Source: Tuberibacillus sp. Marseille-P3662
Lineage (GTDB): Bacteria; Bacillota; Bacilli; Bacillales; Sporolactobacillaceae
NCBI RefSeq assembly: GCF_900178005.1
Contig: NZ_FXBS01000006.1
Location: 1,583,585 to 1,647,584 of the forward strand
Direction of reading: 5' to 3'
Length of the DNA stretch: 64,000 bases
The position numbers and the translations under genes were made by a program. The stretch's first letter is position 1. Every line of letters starts with the position of its first letter. Below the pieces are notes generated by a model that was not told the DNA's origin, did no database searches, and was given only the letters and a program-made list of their open reading frames with translations. This document shows, one piece after another, positions 54,781 through 62,253 of this stretch.

Positions 54781-55035
54781 ATGGCACAACAAAACCCACA
54801 ACAGCAGCAAGCTCAACAAGCTGCTCAGCAAGCTCAACAGGCTCAACAGAAAAAGCAGCAAGCTGCTCAACAGGCTCAGCAAAAGCAACAACAAGCTGCT
54901 CAACAAGCCCAGCAAGCTCAACAGCAGGCTCAACAACAAGCTCAACAATCTCAACAGCAAGCTGCCCAACAAGCTCAGCAAGCCCAAAATGCTGCTCAGC
55001 AAGCTCAACAAGCTTCCCAAAACAAACAACAGTAA
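54781..55035 (+). CDS. Gln/Ala-rich low-complexity small protein (possible gamma-type SASP)
   Basis: An 84-residue protein built almost wholly of Gln and Ala with few Lys, Asn and Ser: repeats of AQQAQQ and KQQQAAQQ, ending ASQNKQQ. AAGGAGG is eight bases from ATG 54781. Both Gln codons and several Ala codons are mixed, so the composition is kept at protein level and is not a simple DNA triplet expansion. Gamma-type small acid-soluble spore proteins are likewise short, Gln/Ala/Asn-rich storage proteins, but their GQFGTEF cleavage motif is absent here. Function is therefore a guess. A terminator follows. Confidence 0.7.
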   Translation: MAQQNPQQQQAQQAAQQAQQAQQKKQQAAQQAQQKQQQAAQQAQQAQQQAQQQAQQSQQQAAQQAQQAQNAAQQAQQASQNKQQ

Positions 55036-55045
55036 GTTTGTTTCC

Positions 55046-55087
55046 AGAAAAAAAAACCGGGATGGAGTGCTACACTCTCTCCCGGTT
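55046..55087 (-). terminator. Terminator of the symporter operon
   Basis: AACCGGGA and TCCCGGTT with an inner GAGTG/CACTC pair; on the minus strand it is followed by nine T, eight bases after the symporter stop. Confidence 0.9.
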
Positions 55088-55094
55088 CATTCAT

Positions 55095-56582
55095 TTAGAA
55101 ACCAATCACATCATTCGCATTTTTCTTTTCGGTCATAGGCACATTAACGACAAAACTGCCGATCACACAAATGACGAGATTAATCAATAATCCCCACAAC
55201 CCGCTAAAGATACCTAACGGTGTGAGATTCACAAAGGTCATATATGATGCAATAACAGCTCCGGCAAGCATCCCTGCAAATACAGCCTTTGTACTAAGGT
55301 TTTTCCAATATAGACCCAGAATTAAAGCTGGTGCGACTTGAATTAATAATTCAAATTTCAGAACAAATATCTGATAAAGTGTCGCTGGCGGGAACCATGC
55401 TATGAGCAGTATGATGGCCACAGCAACGATCCCCACGAGCTTACCGACTAGAATTTTCTTATTATCGTCCGCATCTGGATTGATGTACCGTCCATAGATA
55501 TCCTTAGAGACAATAGCCGTCAAAGTCAACAATACGGAGTCAGCGGTTGAGACGATAGCGGCAATCACGCCGCCAAACAAAAGCACCATCGCCCAATAAA
55601 AGAAAGCATTTTGATTCGCAACCGCACTCGCCATCTTACCGACTAATTGCTCGGACTCACCATCAGTTAAATCAGGAAATGCGGCAATGCCAATAATCCC
55701 GACAATAAACACAACACCTGCTGTGAGAAAAGGCATCCACGCCATTCGGCCGAAAGAGCGCTTCAATGTTTTTTCACTTTTTGCGGAAAAAATACGCTGT
55801 ACAGCATGGGGATAGACGGCCGCACCAATACCAACAAGAACTAATAAGCTGGCCCAGTTAACGACGCCCGGACCCTCTGGAACCCCTAATTTTTCAGGTG
55901 AATAAGCTTGCATATAATCCGCAGCTGTTGGAAGTCCGCCAAAATAAATAATCGCACCAATTAAAAGTATGAAAACACCGAATAACAAGGCGATTCCCTG
56001 CATTGTGTCTGTGTAAGCAACGGAACGCATGCCGCCAAGCCAACCGTAAATCAACATAATCACAATGAAAAAGACAACGGCAACTTGATAAGGAATCGTA
56101 CCGCCTGTTAAGCCGGCGACACCTTGTCCAATAGCCACGAATTGTTCTAACAAATAATTACCAAGAGCATATAACATTAAAAATGCCGCTAAAATGGAAA
56201 TCGACTTAGATTTAAAGCGTTTTTCAAGCCAGTCAACCGGCGTAACAAGATTGAATTTTTTTCCTATAACATATAACCTTGGAGCAAATGCCAAGTAAGC
56301 GACAATAATGACAATAAAGTAAGGAACCGTCACAAGATACTCATAACCGATTCTGTAAGTCTGCGGCGGGTATCCGACGATCGTATTACCACTATACTGC
56401 GTTGCAAAAAAAGTAAAGAATAATACCATGACGCCAAGCCCTCGACCGCCAAGATAGTACTCATCAATGCTCTCATGAATTCCTCTATTCCGAAAATAAG
56501 TGAACAGCCCGACACCGAGCATTAGGAGACCATACATTAGCAGGACTAAGACGCCCGACCAACCCGAAAACGCCAAATCCAT
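55095..56582 (-). CDS. Sodium:solute symporter (SSS family, YhjB/PanF-like)
   Basis: A 495-residue protein with about 13 helices. DEYYLGGRGLGVMVLFFTFFATQYS in the first helices and AAIVSTADSVLLTLTAIVSKDIY late in the protein (the sodium-site Ser-Thr) are SSS hallmarks. It starts three bases after the stop of a small membrane protein gene, with AAAGGAGG inside that gene. B. subtilis YhjB/YhjC have the same large/small layout. The nearby CoA-transferase and lyase genes suggest it imports a carboxylic acid. Confidence 0.9.
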   Translation of the reverse strand: MDLAFSGWSGVLVLLMYGLLMLGVGLFTYFRNRGIHESIDEYYLGGRGLGVMVLFFTFFATQYSGNTIVGYPPQTYRIGYEYLVTVPYFIVIIVAYLAFAPRLYVIGKKFNLVTPVDWLEKRFKSKSISILAAFLMLYALGNYLLEQFVAIGQGVAGLTGGTIPYQVAVVFFIVIMLIYGWLGGMRSVAYTDTMQGIALLFGVFILLIGAIIYFGGLPTAADYMQAYSPEKLGVPEGPGVVNWASLLVLVGIGAAVYPHAVQRIFSAKSEKTLKRSFGRMAWMPFLTAGVVFIVGIIGIAAFPDLTDGESEQLVGKMASAVANQNAFFYWAMVLLFGGVIAAIVSTADSVLLTLTAIVSKDIYGRYINPDADDNKKILVGKLVGIVAVAIILLIAWFPPATLYQIFVLKFELLIQVAPALILGLYWKNLSTKAVFAGMLAGAVIASYMTFVNLTPLGIFSGLWGLLINLVICVIGSFVVNVPMTEKKNANDVIGF

Positions 56583-56585
56583 ATG

Positions 56586-56834
56586 TTATTCATCCTCCTT
56601 TGCTTGCTCTTCTTCATCTTCAATAAGATTCCACTGATATTTAATAACGTAGTTAATGAAAGCCGACAAAATGAAGGACACCCCTATAACGATAAATGCC
56701 CAATAAGGAACTCCAAAGAATAAGGGTTCGTATGAGCCTGTTGGAAAATACCATGGTACACTTAGAATAATAATAATCCCCAGTATCACCCATGACTTCA
56801 CTTGCTTGATTGGTTCCTTTTTAGATTGATTCAC
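56586..56834 (-). CDS. Small membrane subunit of the symporter (DUF3311-like)
   Basis: An 82-residue protein with two helices (VILGIIIILSVPWYF and YWAFIVIGVSFILSAFINY) and an acidic C-terminus. Proteins of this size are found directly before SSS symporters (YhjC, DUF3311) and are thought to be accessory subunits. The GTG at 56834 is seven bases after AAAGGAG, while the in-frame ATG at 56840 is only one base away. Confidence 0.8.
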   Translation of the reverse strand: MNQSKKEPIKQVKSWVILGIIIILSVPWYFPTGSYEPLFFGVPYWAFIVIGVSFILSAFINYVIKYQWNLIEDEEEQAKEDE

Positions 56835-56915
56835 GGTCATACTCCTTTCGCTATTTTGGTTATATTCCGAAAAATGGATACAAAAAAAGATCGATTTTCT
56901 ATTTGTATCTTTCTA

Positions 56916-57824
56916 CTAAGAGACAGGATGAAGGTCGTTGATTTTACCAGCTTTAATAATTTGACCCGGCACCTCATGATCCATCAATGATTGCAAATAC
57001 TTGGCCGAGTCGATCAGCTGATCAAGATCAGCACGAACATCATGTCCTATGAACTTAAGCATATGAACCAGATCTTCTGTGCAAATATTGCCTGTTGCCC
57101 CGGGAGCAAATGGACAGCCTCCTAATCCGCCAAGAGAAGCATCAAACCGCGTCACTCCAGCGCGAATACCTTCAATAACATTGGCCAGTCCCATGCCTCT
57201 CGTGTTGTGGAAATGCAAAGTTAAGGGGAGCTCCGGCCAGCGTTTTAACACGTTTTCAGCTAATCGATACACCTGATTGGGTGTTGCCATTCCTGTCGTA
57301 TCCGCAAGGGTGATACCACTGACACCTAATTCCAAGTACTGTTCAACTAAACGAAGGACCTTGTCTTCAGAAATAGACCCTTCAAACGGACAACCAAAGG
57401 TCGTCCCTAGAGTTCCATTGACATCAATCCTTTCATTAGACAAAAAGCTTAGGATATCTCGGAAGTTTTCAAAGGATTGATCCGTTGTTCGCCGGACATT
57501 CTTTTGATTATGAGTTTCACTCACGGATACAACGAGATTGATCTCATCGACCTCACATTCAAGAGCTCTCTTAGCCCCCTTTAAATTAGGAACCAAAACA
57601 CTGTAAGTCACGCCGGGTTGTCGTGTAATACCCTTCATCACCGCTTCGGCATCGCTCATATTGGGTACAGCTTTTGGCGAAACAAATGACGTCACTTCAA
57701 TTTTATCGACGGCCGCATTGCTCAACCGGTTAATCAATGCGATCTTTTGTTCAGTTGGAATAAATTGATCTTCGTTTTGCAGACCGTCTCTGGCAACAAC
57801 GTCTTGAATCTTAATCGTTTTCAT
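56916..57824 (-). CDS. Hydroxymethylglutaryl-CoA lyase family protein
   Basis: A 302-residue TIM-barrel lyase. VVARDGLQNE is the catalytic Asp/Arg strand, LHFHNTRGMGLANV holds the metal-binding histidines, and GGLGGCPFAPGATGN has the active-site Cys (about 235). HMG-CoA lyase splits 3-hydroxy-3-methylglutaryl-CoA into acetyl-CoA and acetoacetate, in leucine catabolism or ketone metabolism. The ATG at 57824 is best spaced from AAGGAG. None of the usual leucine-degradation genes (acyl-CoA dehydrogenase, MCC carboxylase) are adjacent; instead a CoA-transferase is upstream and a symporter downstream. Confidence 0.9.
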   Translation of the reverse strand: MKTIKIQDVVARDGLQNEDQFIPTEQKIALINRLSNAAVDKIEVTSFVSPKAVPNMSDAEAVMKGITRQPGVTYSVLVPNLKGAKRALECEVDEINLVVSVSETHNQKNVRRTTDQSFENFRDILSFLSNERIDVNGTLGTTFGCPFEGSISEDKVLRLVEQYLELGVSGITLADTTGMATPNQVYRLAENVLKRWPELPLTLHFHNTRGMGLANVIEGIRAGVTRFDASLGGLGGCPFAPGATGNICTEDLVHMLKFIGHDVRADLDQLIDSAKYLQSLMDHEVPGQIIKAGKINDLHPVS

Positions 57825-57852
57825 ACCCATCTCCTTCCTTTAGTAAAAAAGG

Positions 57853-59049
57853 TTAAATAATGCCTTGATCCTTTAATTTCTGAATTTTATCGTTATCATA
57901 GGCTAGCCAATGTTTCATCACTTCATCTGTATGCTGTCCAAGCTCAGGCCCCAGCCAGTTAATTTCTCCAGGTGTTTCACTCATTTTCGGAACAATTCCC
58001 GGAATTTTGACCGATTCTTCGTCATTCATTTTGACATTCTGAATCATCTCACGGCTTAAGAAGTGCGGGTCATTCATGATATCTTCAATGCTGTAAATCG
58101 GACCTGCCGGAACCCTCGCTTCATCAAGCACCTCTAAAGCGGTCTCAAAATTAACAGTCCTTGTCCATTCTTCAATGGTGTTATCAAGATAATCAGCGTG
58201 TTCTGCTCGACCGCTATTACTTTGGAACCGCTCATCGTCCGCTAATTCCGGTCGGCCAATCGCTGCCATCAACCTTTTGAAAATCGCATCACCGTTACCG
58301 CCGACAACGATATATTTTCCATCCCGGCATTGGTATGTATTCGATGGCGCGATACCAGGTAAGGATGATCCCGTTCTTTCTCGAACAGCTCCGAGCTTAT
58401 CGTATTCAGGAACCATGCCTTCCATCAAGCTGAATACGGCTTCGTAGAGAGCAACATCAATGACTTGTCCTTTTCCCGTTCCGTTTATATCACGATGATA
58501 AATCGCCATGAGGGCACCGTTTACCGCGTACATCGCAGCTAACGAGTCGCCGAGACTCACGCCCACTCTTGTCGGGGGACGATCGGGATATCCGGTAATA
58601 TGACGGAGTCCGCCCATCGATTCTCCGACGCTGCCAAACCCTGGTTTATCTCGATAAGGACCAGTCTGTCCGTAACCCGATACCCTGACCATCACGAGTC
58701 CGGGATTGATCGCCGACAGCTCATCATAACCTAAGTTCCATTTCTCAAGGGTCCCAGGCTTGAAATTCTCGACTAAAATATCACACTCTTTGACAAGGTC
58801 CTTAATCACCGCTTGTCCCTCTTCACTTTTTAAATTGACGGTGATTGACTTTTTATTTCTCGATTGCAGCCGCCACCATAGTGAACTCCCTTTGTAGATA
58901 TGGCGCCAATCTCTGAGCGGGTCCCCTTTTTCCGGGGGTTCGACTTTAATGACATCGGCTCCGAATTCAGCCAGTAACCGACCGGCAAACGGGCCAGCAA
59001 TTAAGCTTCCTAATTCCAAAACTTTAACGTTTTCTAAGGTTTTTTCCAA
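57853..59049 (-). CDS. Class III (CaiB/BaiF) CoA-transferase
   Basis: A 398-residue enzyme with the family start VLELGSLIAGPFAGRLLAEFG, an internal LVENFKPGTLEKWNLGYDEL and the catalytic Asp in LGDSLAAMYA (about 168). It moves CoA between acids such as succinate and a dicarboxylate; relatives act on glutarate, citramalate, itaconate, mesaconate or hydroxymethylglutarate. It sits 28 bases upstream of the HMG-CoA-lyase-like gene in the same direction, so it likely makes that enzyme's substrate. Confidence 0.9.
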   Translation of the reverse strand: MEKTLENVKVLELGSLIAGPFAGRLLAEFGADVIKVEPPEKGDPLRDWRHIYKGSSLWWRLQSRNKKSITVNLKSEEGQAVIKDLVKECDILVENFKPGTLEKWNLGYDELSAINPGLVMVRVSGYGQTGPYRDKPGFGSVGESMGGLRHITGYPDRPPTRVGVSLGDSLAAMYAVNGALMAIYHRDINGTGKGQVIDVALYEAVFSLMEGMVPEYDKLGAVRERTGSSLPGIAPSNTYQCRDGKYIVVGGNGDAIFKRLMAAIGRPELADDERFQSNSGRAEHADYLDNTIEEWTRTVNFETALEVLDEARVPAGPIYSIEDIMNDPHFLSREMIQNVKMNDEESVKIPGIVPKMSETPGEINWLGPELGQHTDEVMKHWLAYDNDKIQKLKDQGII

Positions 59050-59051
59050 AG

Positions 59052-59726
59052 TTATTCACCCTTTTGTTGTGTTGTCTTGTCTTCAAAAAAGGTACAAATG
59101 GCTTGCAAATCATTTTGGATATGTTGTTTCATCAACCCTTCCACTTGATCGTCATTTTGCTCCAGAATCGCATGAACAATGTTTTCATGTTCTTCAATAA
59201 AATCATTGGACCTTGTAAAATGCTTTAAAATACAATTTCTCAAGTATACGGTTTTGGCACTGATCACCTTCAGCAATTGAATCAATTGTTCGTTACCTGA
59301 AGCACGGACAATAAGGTCATGAAATTGGGTATTCAATGCCACCACCTCACCCATATGATTGGAGCCTAAAGCAGTCTTTGTCTGATCTAGAATGACTTCT
59401 AACTGATGCTGATCATCCTGTGACATATTCTGGGCTGCGAGTCTTGCGGCAAGAGATTCTAAACTTTCGCGACAGAGATAAAGATCGATGGCATCTTCAA
59501 CGGTTAGATCCAGGACATAAGTATAGGCCCCTTTCTGATTCACCAAACCATCCTGAAGTAACATGCGCATTGCTTCGCGGACCGGACCACGACTGATCCC
59601 TAATTTGTTCGCGAGTTTCACTTCCGTCAATTGCTCACCAGGTACAAACTCATTGTTTAGAATTAAATGTTTAATATGATTGTAAGCTTGAATATGCAAA
59701 GGTTCAGATTTGATAACCGGCGTCAT
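59052..59726 (-). CDS. GntR-family regulator (FCD/FadR subfamily)
   Basis: A 224-residue regulator with an N-terminal winged helix (LTEVKLANKLGISRGPVREAMRML, split about 34-57) and an FCD ligand domain with metal-site residues (DLYLCRESLE, NTQFHDLIV, HENIVHAIL). The ATG at 59726 follows AGGAGGTG. It is the first gene of the operon GntR, CoA-transferase, lyase, then possibly the symporter pair, and a 36-bp palindrome lies just upstream. It should respond to the cluster's substrate. Confidence 0.88.
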   Translation of the reverse strand: MTPVIKSEPLHIQAYNHIKHLILNNEFVPGEQLTEVKLANKLGISRGPVREAMRMLLQDGLVNQKGAYTYVLDLTVEDAIDLYLCRESLESLAARLAAQNMSQDDQHQLEVILDQTKTALGSNHMGEVVALNTQFHDLIVRASGNEQLIQLLKVISAKTVYLRNCILKHFTRSNDFIEEHENIVHAILEQNDDQVEGLMKQHIQNDLQAICTFFEDKTTQQKGE

Positions 59727-59764
59727 TCGTTCACCTCCTCTTTTTGGAAACGCTTTTATCATAT

Positions 59765-59800
59765 ATTAGAATGTTGACTGTTAATTGTCAACATTCTAAT
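59765..59800 (-). promoter_or_regulatory. Palindromic operator before the GntR operon
   Basis: A 36-bp dyad with 14-bp perfect arms (ATTAGAATGTTGAC and complement) around an eight-base centre, 38 bases before the gntR start. The TTGAC/GTCAA core suits a FadR-type GntR dimer. Its lack of a T-run argues against a terminator. Confidence 0.75.
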
Positions 59801-59840
59801 GGGTTTGATTTTTAGTACAAATCTAAAATCAGCAAAACAA

Positions 59841-59872
59841 AGTGCCAACCTGGTCTCTTACAGGTTGGCACT
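59841..59872 (-). terminator. Terminator of the doxX gene
   Basis: AGTGCCAACCTG and CAGGTTGGCACT form a 12-bp stem with loop of eight; the minus strand continues TTGTTTTG, 17 bases after the doxX stop. Confidence 0.82.
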
Positions 59873-59889
59873 CTGATTACGGGGGCTAT

Positions 59890-60303
59890 TTACCGTTTCC
59901 GAAAAATGGACACTCTTTTCAATGATCTCGCCAATAACGAATCCAGTGCCAGACCTTGACTGCCGCTAAAAAGAAGATGGACGGCAGCGACAAGCAAGAT
60001 CAGATTAAATTCAAATCCCCCCAAAAAGCCGGCCGATAATTTGACAGTAACAATCGCGCCAAACATGATTAGAGCAAATAGAGCAGCCATCACCCTAGTA
60101 CCAGCCCCTACGACCATCGCCAGTCCACCAATGAGTTCAATAACGGCAACGATGTAGGCTAAAAATCCCGGCAAGCCCAAATCCGCAAAAGTAGCCACGG
60201 TTGTTTCAAGCCCTTTTTGAAACTTATCAAACCCGTGAATGAAAAAAATGATACCGACCGTGATTCGTAATAAAAACAAGCCCATTTTATACCGTTGATT
60301 CAT
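59890..60303 (-). CDS. DoxX-family membrane protein
   Basis: A 137-residue protein with four helices. GLFLLRITVGIIFFIHGFDKF at the start and GLPGFLAYIVAVIELIGGLA in the middle are DoxX-family signatures. Many relatives act as membrane subunits in quinone or thiosulfate redox or detoxification, but the role here is unknown. The ATG at 60303 is six bases from AGGAGG. It is monocistronic. Confidence 0.85.
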   Translation of the reverse strand: MNQRYKMGLFLLRITVGIIFFIHGFDKFQKGLETTVATFADLGLPGFLAYIVAVIELIGGLAMVVGAGTRVMAALFALIMFGAIVTVKLSAGFLGGFEFNLILLVAAVHLLFSGSQGLALDSLLARSLKRVSIFRKR

Positions 60304-60832
60304 TATCATCCTCCTAACCTTGTTATCCACAACTGCTATTTGTATCTACGTCATTCAACTGATATGAGGAATCCAGTATGAATATAACCCTTCTAAATCA
60401 TACAAGTATTGACGAATCAATGAACATGATACCTATATACGCTTCCCCTTCAATGACATGCTTCTCAACGCCTCCATGATTAGCAGAAAGGCTTCCTCTT
60501 ACCCGTTTAAGATCTCTATCCTTGTCAAATTTTCTCACTCATACAAAAGTTTTGTTTTTCTTGACCCCTTTTTTTATCATTATAAGCGGCTTAAATGACA
60601 GGCCCTTCATTGGAGTCAATCACTGCGCGATTGACGGCGCTTTCAATCTTCTTAATAACACTATCATCAATTTAGACCCATTTTCCCATTTATTTACGTG
60701 TTCACTTCACCGTCAAATTCTTGTATTTTCAATGAAATCATACATGATATCTTTTGTATTAACGGAGATATTAGAGACAACCAAAGTGAATGAATACCAA
60801 TTTTAATTTGCTGATAAAGGAGATTGTTCTTT

Positions 60833-62095
60833 ATGGATCTGAAAGCATTCAAAGGATACTCTTTACAACATTTCAAAAGGGATCTACTATCAGGAATTAT
60901 TGTGGGCATCATCGCTATTCCGCTTGGTTTAGGATTTGCCATTGCTTCTGGAACGGCTCCTGTGACAGGGATTTATACAACCATTGTGGCGGGTCTACTA
61001 ATCGCGCTCTTAGGAGGGGGCCGATTTCAAATTGGCGGACCAACCGGAGCTTTTGTTCCTGTCTTGATGGGGATCATTTCTCAATTTGGATACCAAAATC
61101 TATTAATTGCCGGATTTATGGCGGGGATTTTACTCATGATTCTAGCGGTTTGCAAAGTGGGAAGCTTAATTCACTTTTTTCCTCATTCAGTTATTACTGG
61201 TTTCACAGCCGGCATTGCGGTGATTATTTTCACCGGACAAATTGTCAACTTTTTAGGCATGCACGATATTCAGCAATATCAATACTTTCATCTCAATATG
61301 CAGGCCATTGCAATCAATCTTCACCTCGTCAATCCCTATAGTATCATAACAGCCTTGATTTGCTTACTCACTATCTTGGTGATTCCACGTTTTTTTCCGA
61401 ATGCTCCCGCTTATTTACTGGGCATGCTTGTATCGAGTACCATTTCGGCATTCTTCTATAATGGTCGCGTCGAAACCATTGGGTCGATTTACGGTAACAT
61501 TCCAAGTGGATTCCCTGAATTTCAACTGCCTGCCTTGACCTTGGACAAAATCATCACTTTGTTCCCATCGGCTATTCTAATCGCTGTCCTCGCAGGACTG
61601 CAATCTTTATTAACTTCCCGCGTAGCGGCTGACATGACGAATTTTAGCCATAACAATCAAAAAGAACTCATCGGCCAAGGCGTGGTTAATACGGTGGTAC
61701 CGTTATTTGGCGGCATTCCAGCCGCTGGTGAGGTGGCACGAACGGTCACGAATATTAGAAACGGAGCCCACTCCCCGGTTGCAGGCATGACCCATGCCTT
61801 AGTCGCTTTATCAATGTTATTATTACTTGCCCCTTATGCTACACACGTGGCCATTGCCAGCTTAGCACCGGTTTTAATGGTTGTAGCGTGGAACATCAGT
61901 AAAAGAGACCAATTTATTCATGTGGTTAAAGCACGAACTGGAGATTCGTGGATTTTATTAGTCACCTTTGTGCTCACATTCTCCACTAATCTAACCTTAG
62001 GCATAGGGGCTGGTTTATTTCTCTCCTTTTGTATCTATTTATACAAAAAAAGACAGGAACGTCGGTCGTCTAAAACTGAGGAAATAAGGTTATAA
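60833..62095 (+). CDS. SulP-family anion permease lacking the STAS domain
   Basis: A 420-residue permease with about 12 helices. AIPLGLGFAIASGTAPVTGIYT at the start, IGGPTGAFVPVLMGII (about 70) and GGIPAAGEVARTVTNIRNGA (about 300) are SulP hallmarks. The protein ends after a short basic tail, whereas most SulP proteins carry a 120-residue STAS domain. It may transport sulfate, bicarbonate or dicarboxylates. The ATG at 60833 is nine bases from AAAGGAG. The 500 bases upstream hold no clear gene. Confidence 0.87.
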   Translation: MDLKAFKGYSLQHFKRDLLSGIIVGIIAIPLGLGFAIASGTAPVTGIYTTIVAGLLIALLGGGRFQIGGPTGAFVPVLMGIISQFGYQNLLIAGFMAGILLMILAVCKVGSLIHFFPHSVITGFTAGIAVIIFTGQIVNFLGMHDIQQYQYFHLNMQAIAINLHLVNPYSIITALICLLTILVIPRFFPNAPAYLLGMLVSSTISAFFYNGRVETIGSIYGNIPSGFPEFQLPALTLDKIITLFPSAILIAVLAGLQSLLTSRVAADMTNFSHNNQKELIGQGVVNTVVPLFGGIPAAGEVARTVTNIRNGAHSPVAGMTHALVALSMLLLLAPYATHVAIASLAPVLMVVAWNISKRDQFIHVVKARTGDSWILLVTFVLTFSTNLTLGIGAGLFLSFCIYLYKKRQERRSSKTEEIRL

Positions 62096-62120
62096 TTCCC
62101 CTTATTTACCAAAAAAAAAT

Positions 62121-62250
62121 GAGACAAAAGTATATGAGTCACAGAATCATCCGAACTTGTTTCATTCATCAGTTCGGATGATAAACTTACTTTCATCTCT
62201 TATTGTTCAACTTTTGGGTATCCTGTTTTAGATTTGTCCCAGCCTCCGCT
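62121..62250. repeat. Dispersed hairpin repeat, copy 2
   Basis: Starts GAGACAAAAGTATATGAGTC, carries the stem ATCATCCGAACT / AGTTCGGATGAT (62146-62182) and ends with GATTTGTCCCAGCC, the inverted partner of GCTGGGACAAA seen in copy 1 at 27871. The outer ends are inverted repeats, so the unit folds into a long hairpin between convergent genes. Confidence 0.8.
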
Positions 62251-62253
62251 CAT

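Noticed and set aside
54694-55029. Leu/Ser-rich minus-strand frame
   Set aside because: It is the antisense of the Gln/Ala-rich gene; CAG/CAA on one strand reads as Leu on the other.
60522-60806. 94-codon frame upstream of the SulP gene
   Set aside because: No ribosome binding site and low coding character. On the opposite strand a short stretch reads IDDSVIKKIESAVNRAVIDS between stops, which may be a gene relic but is too short to name.
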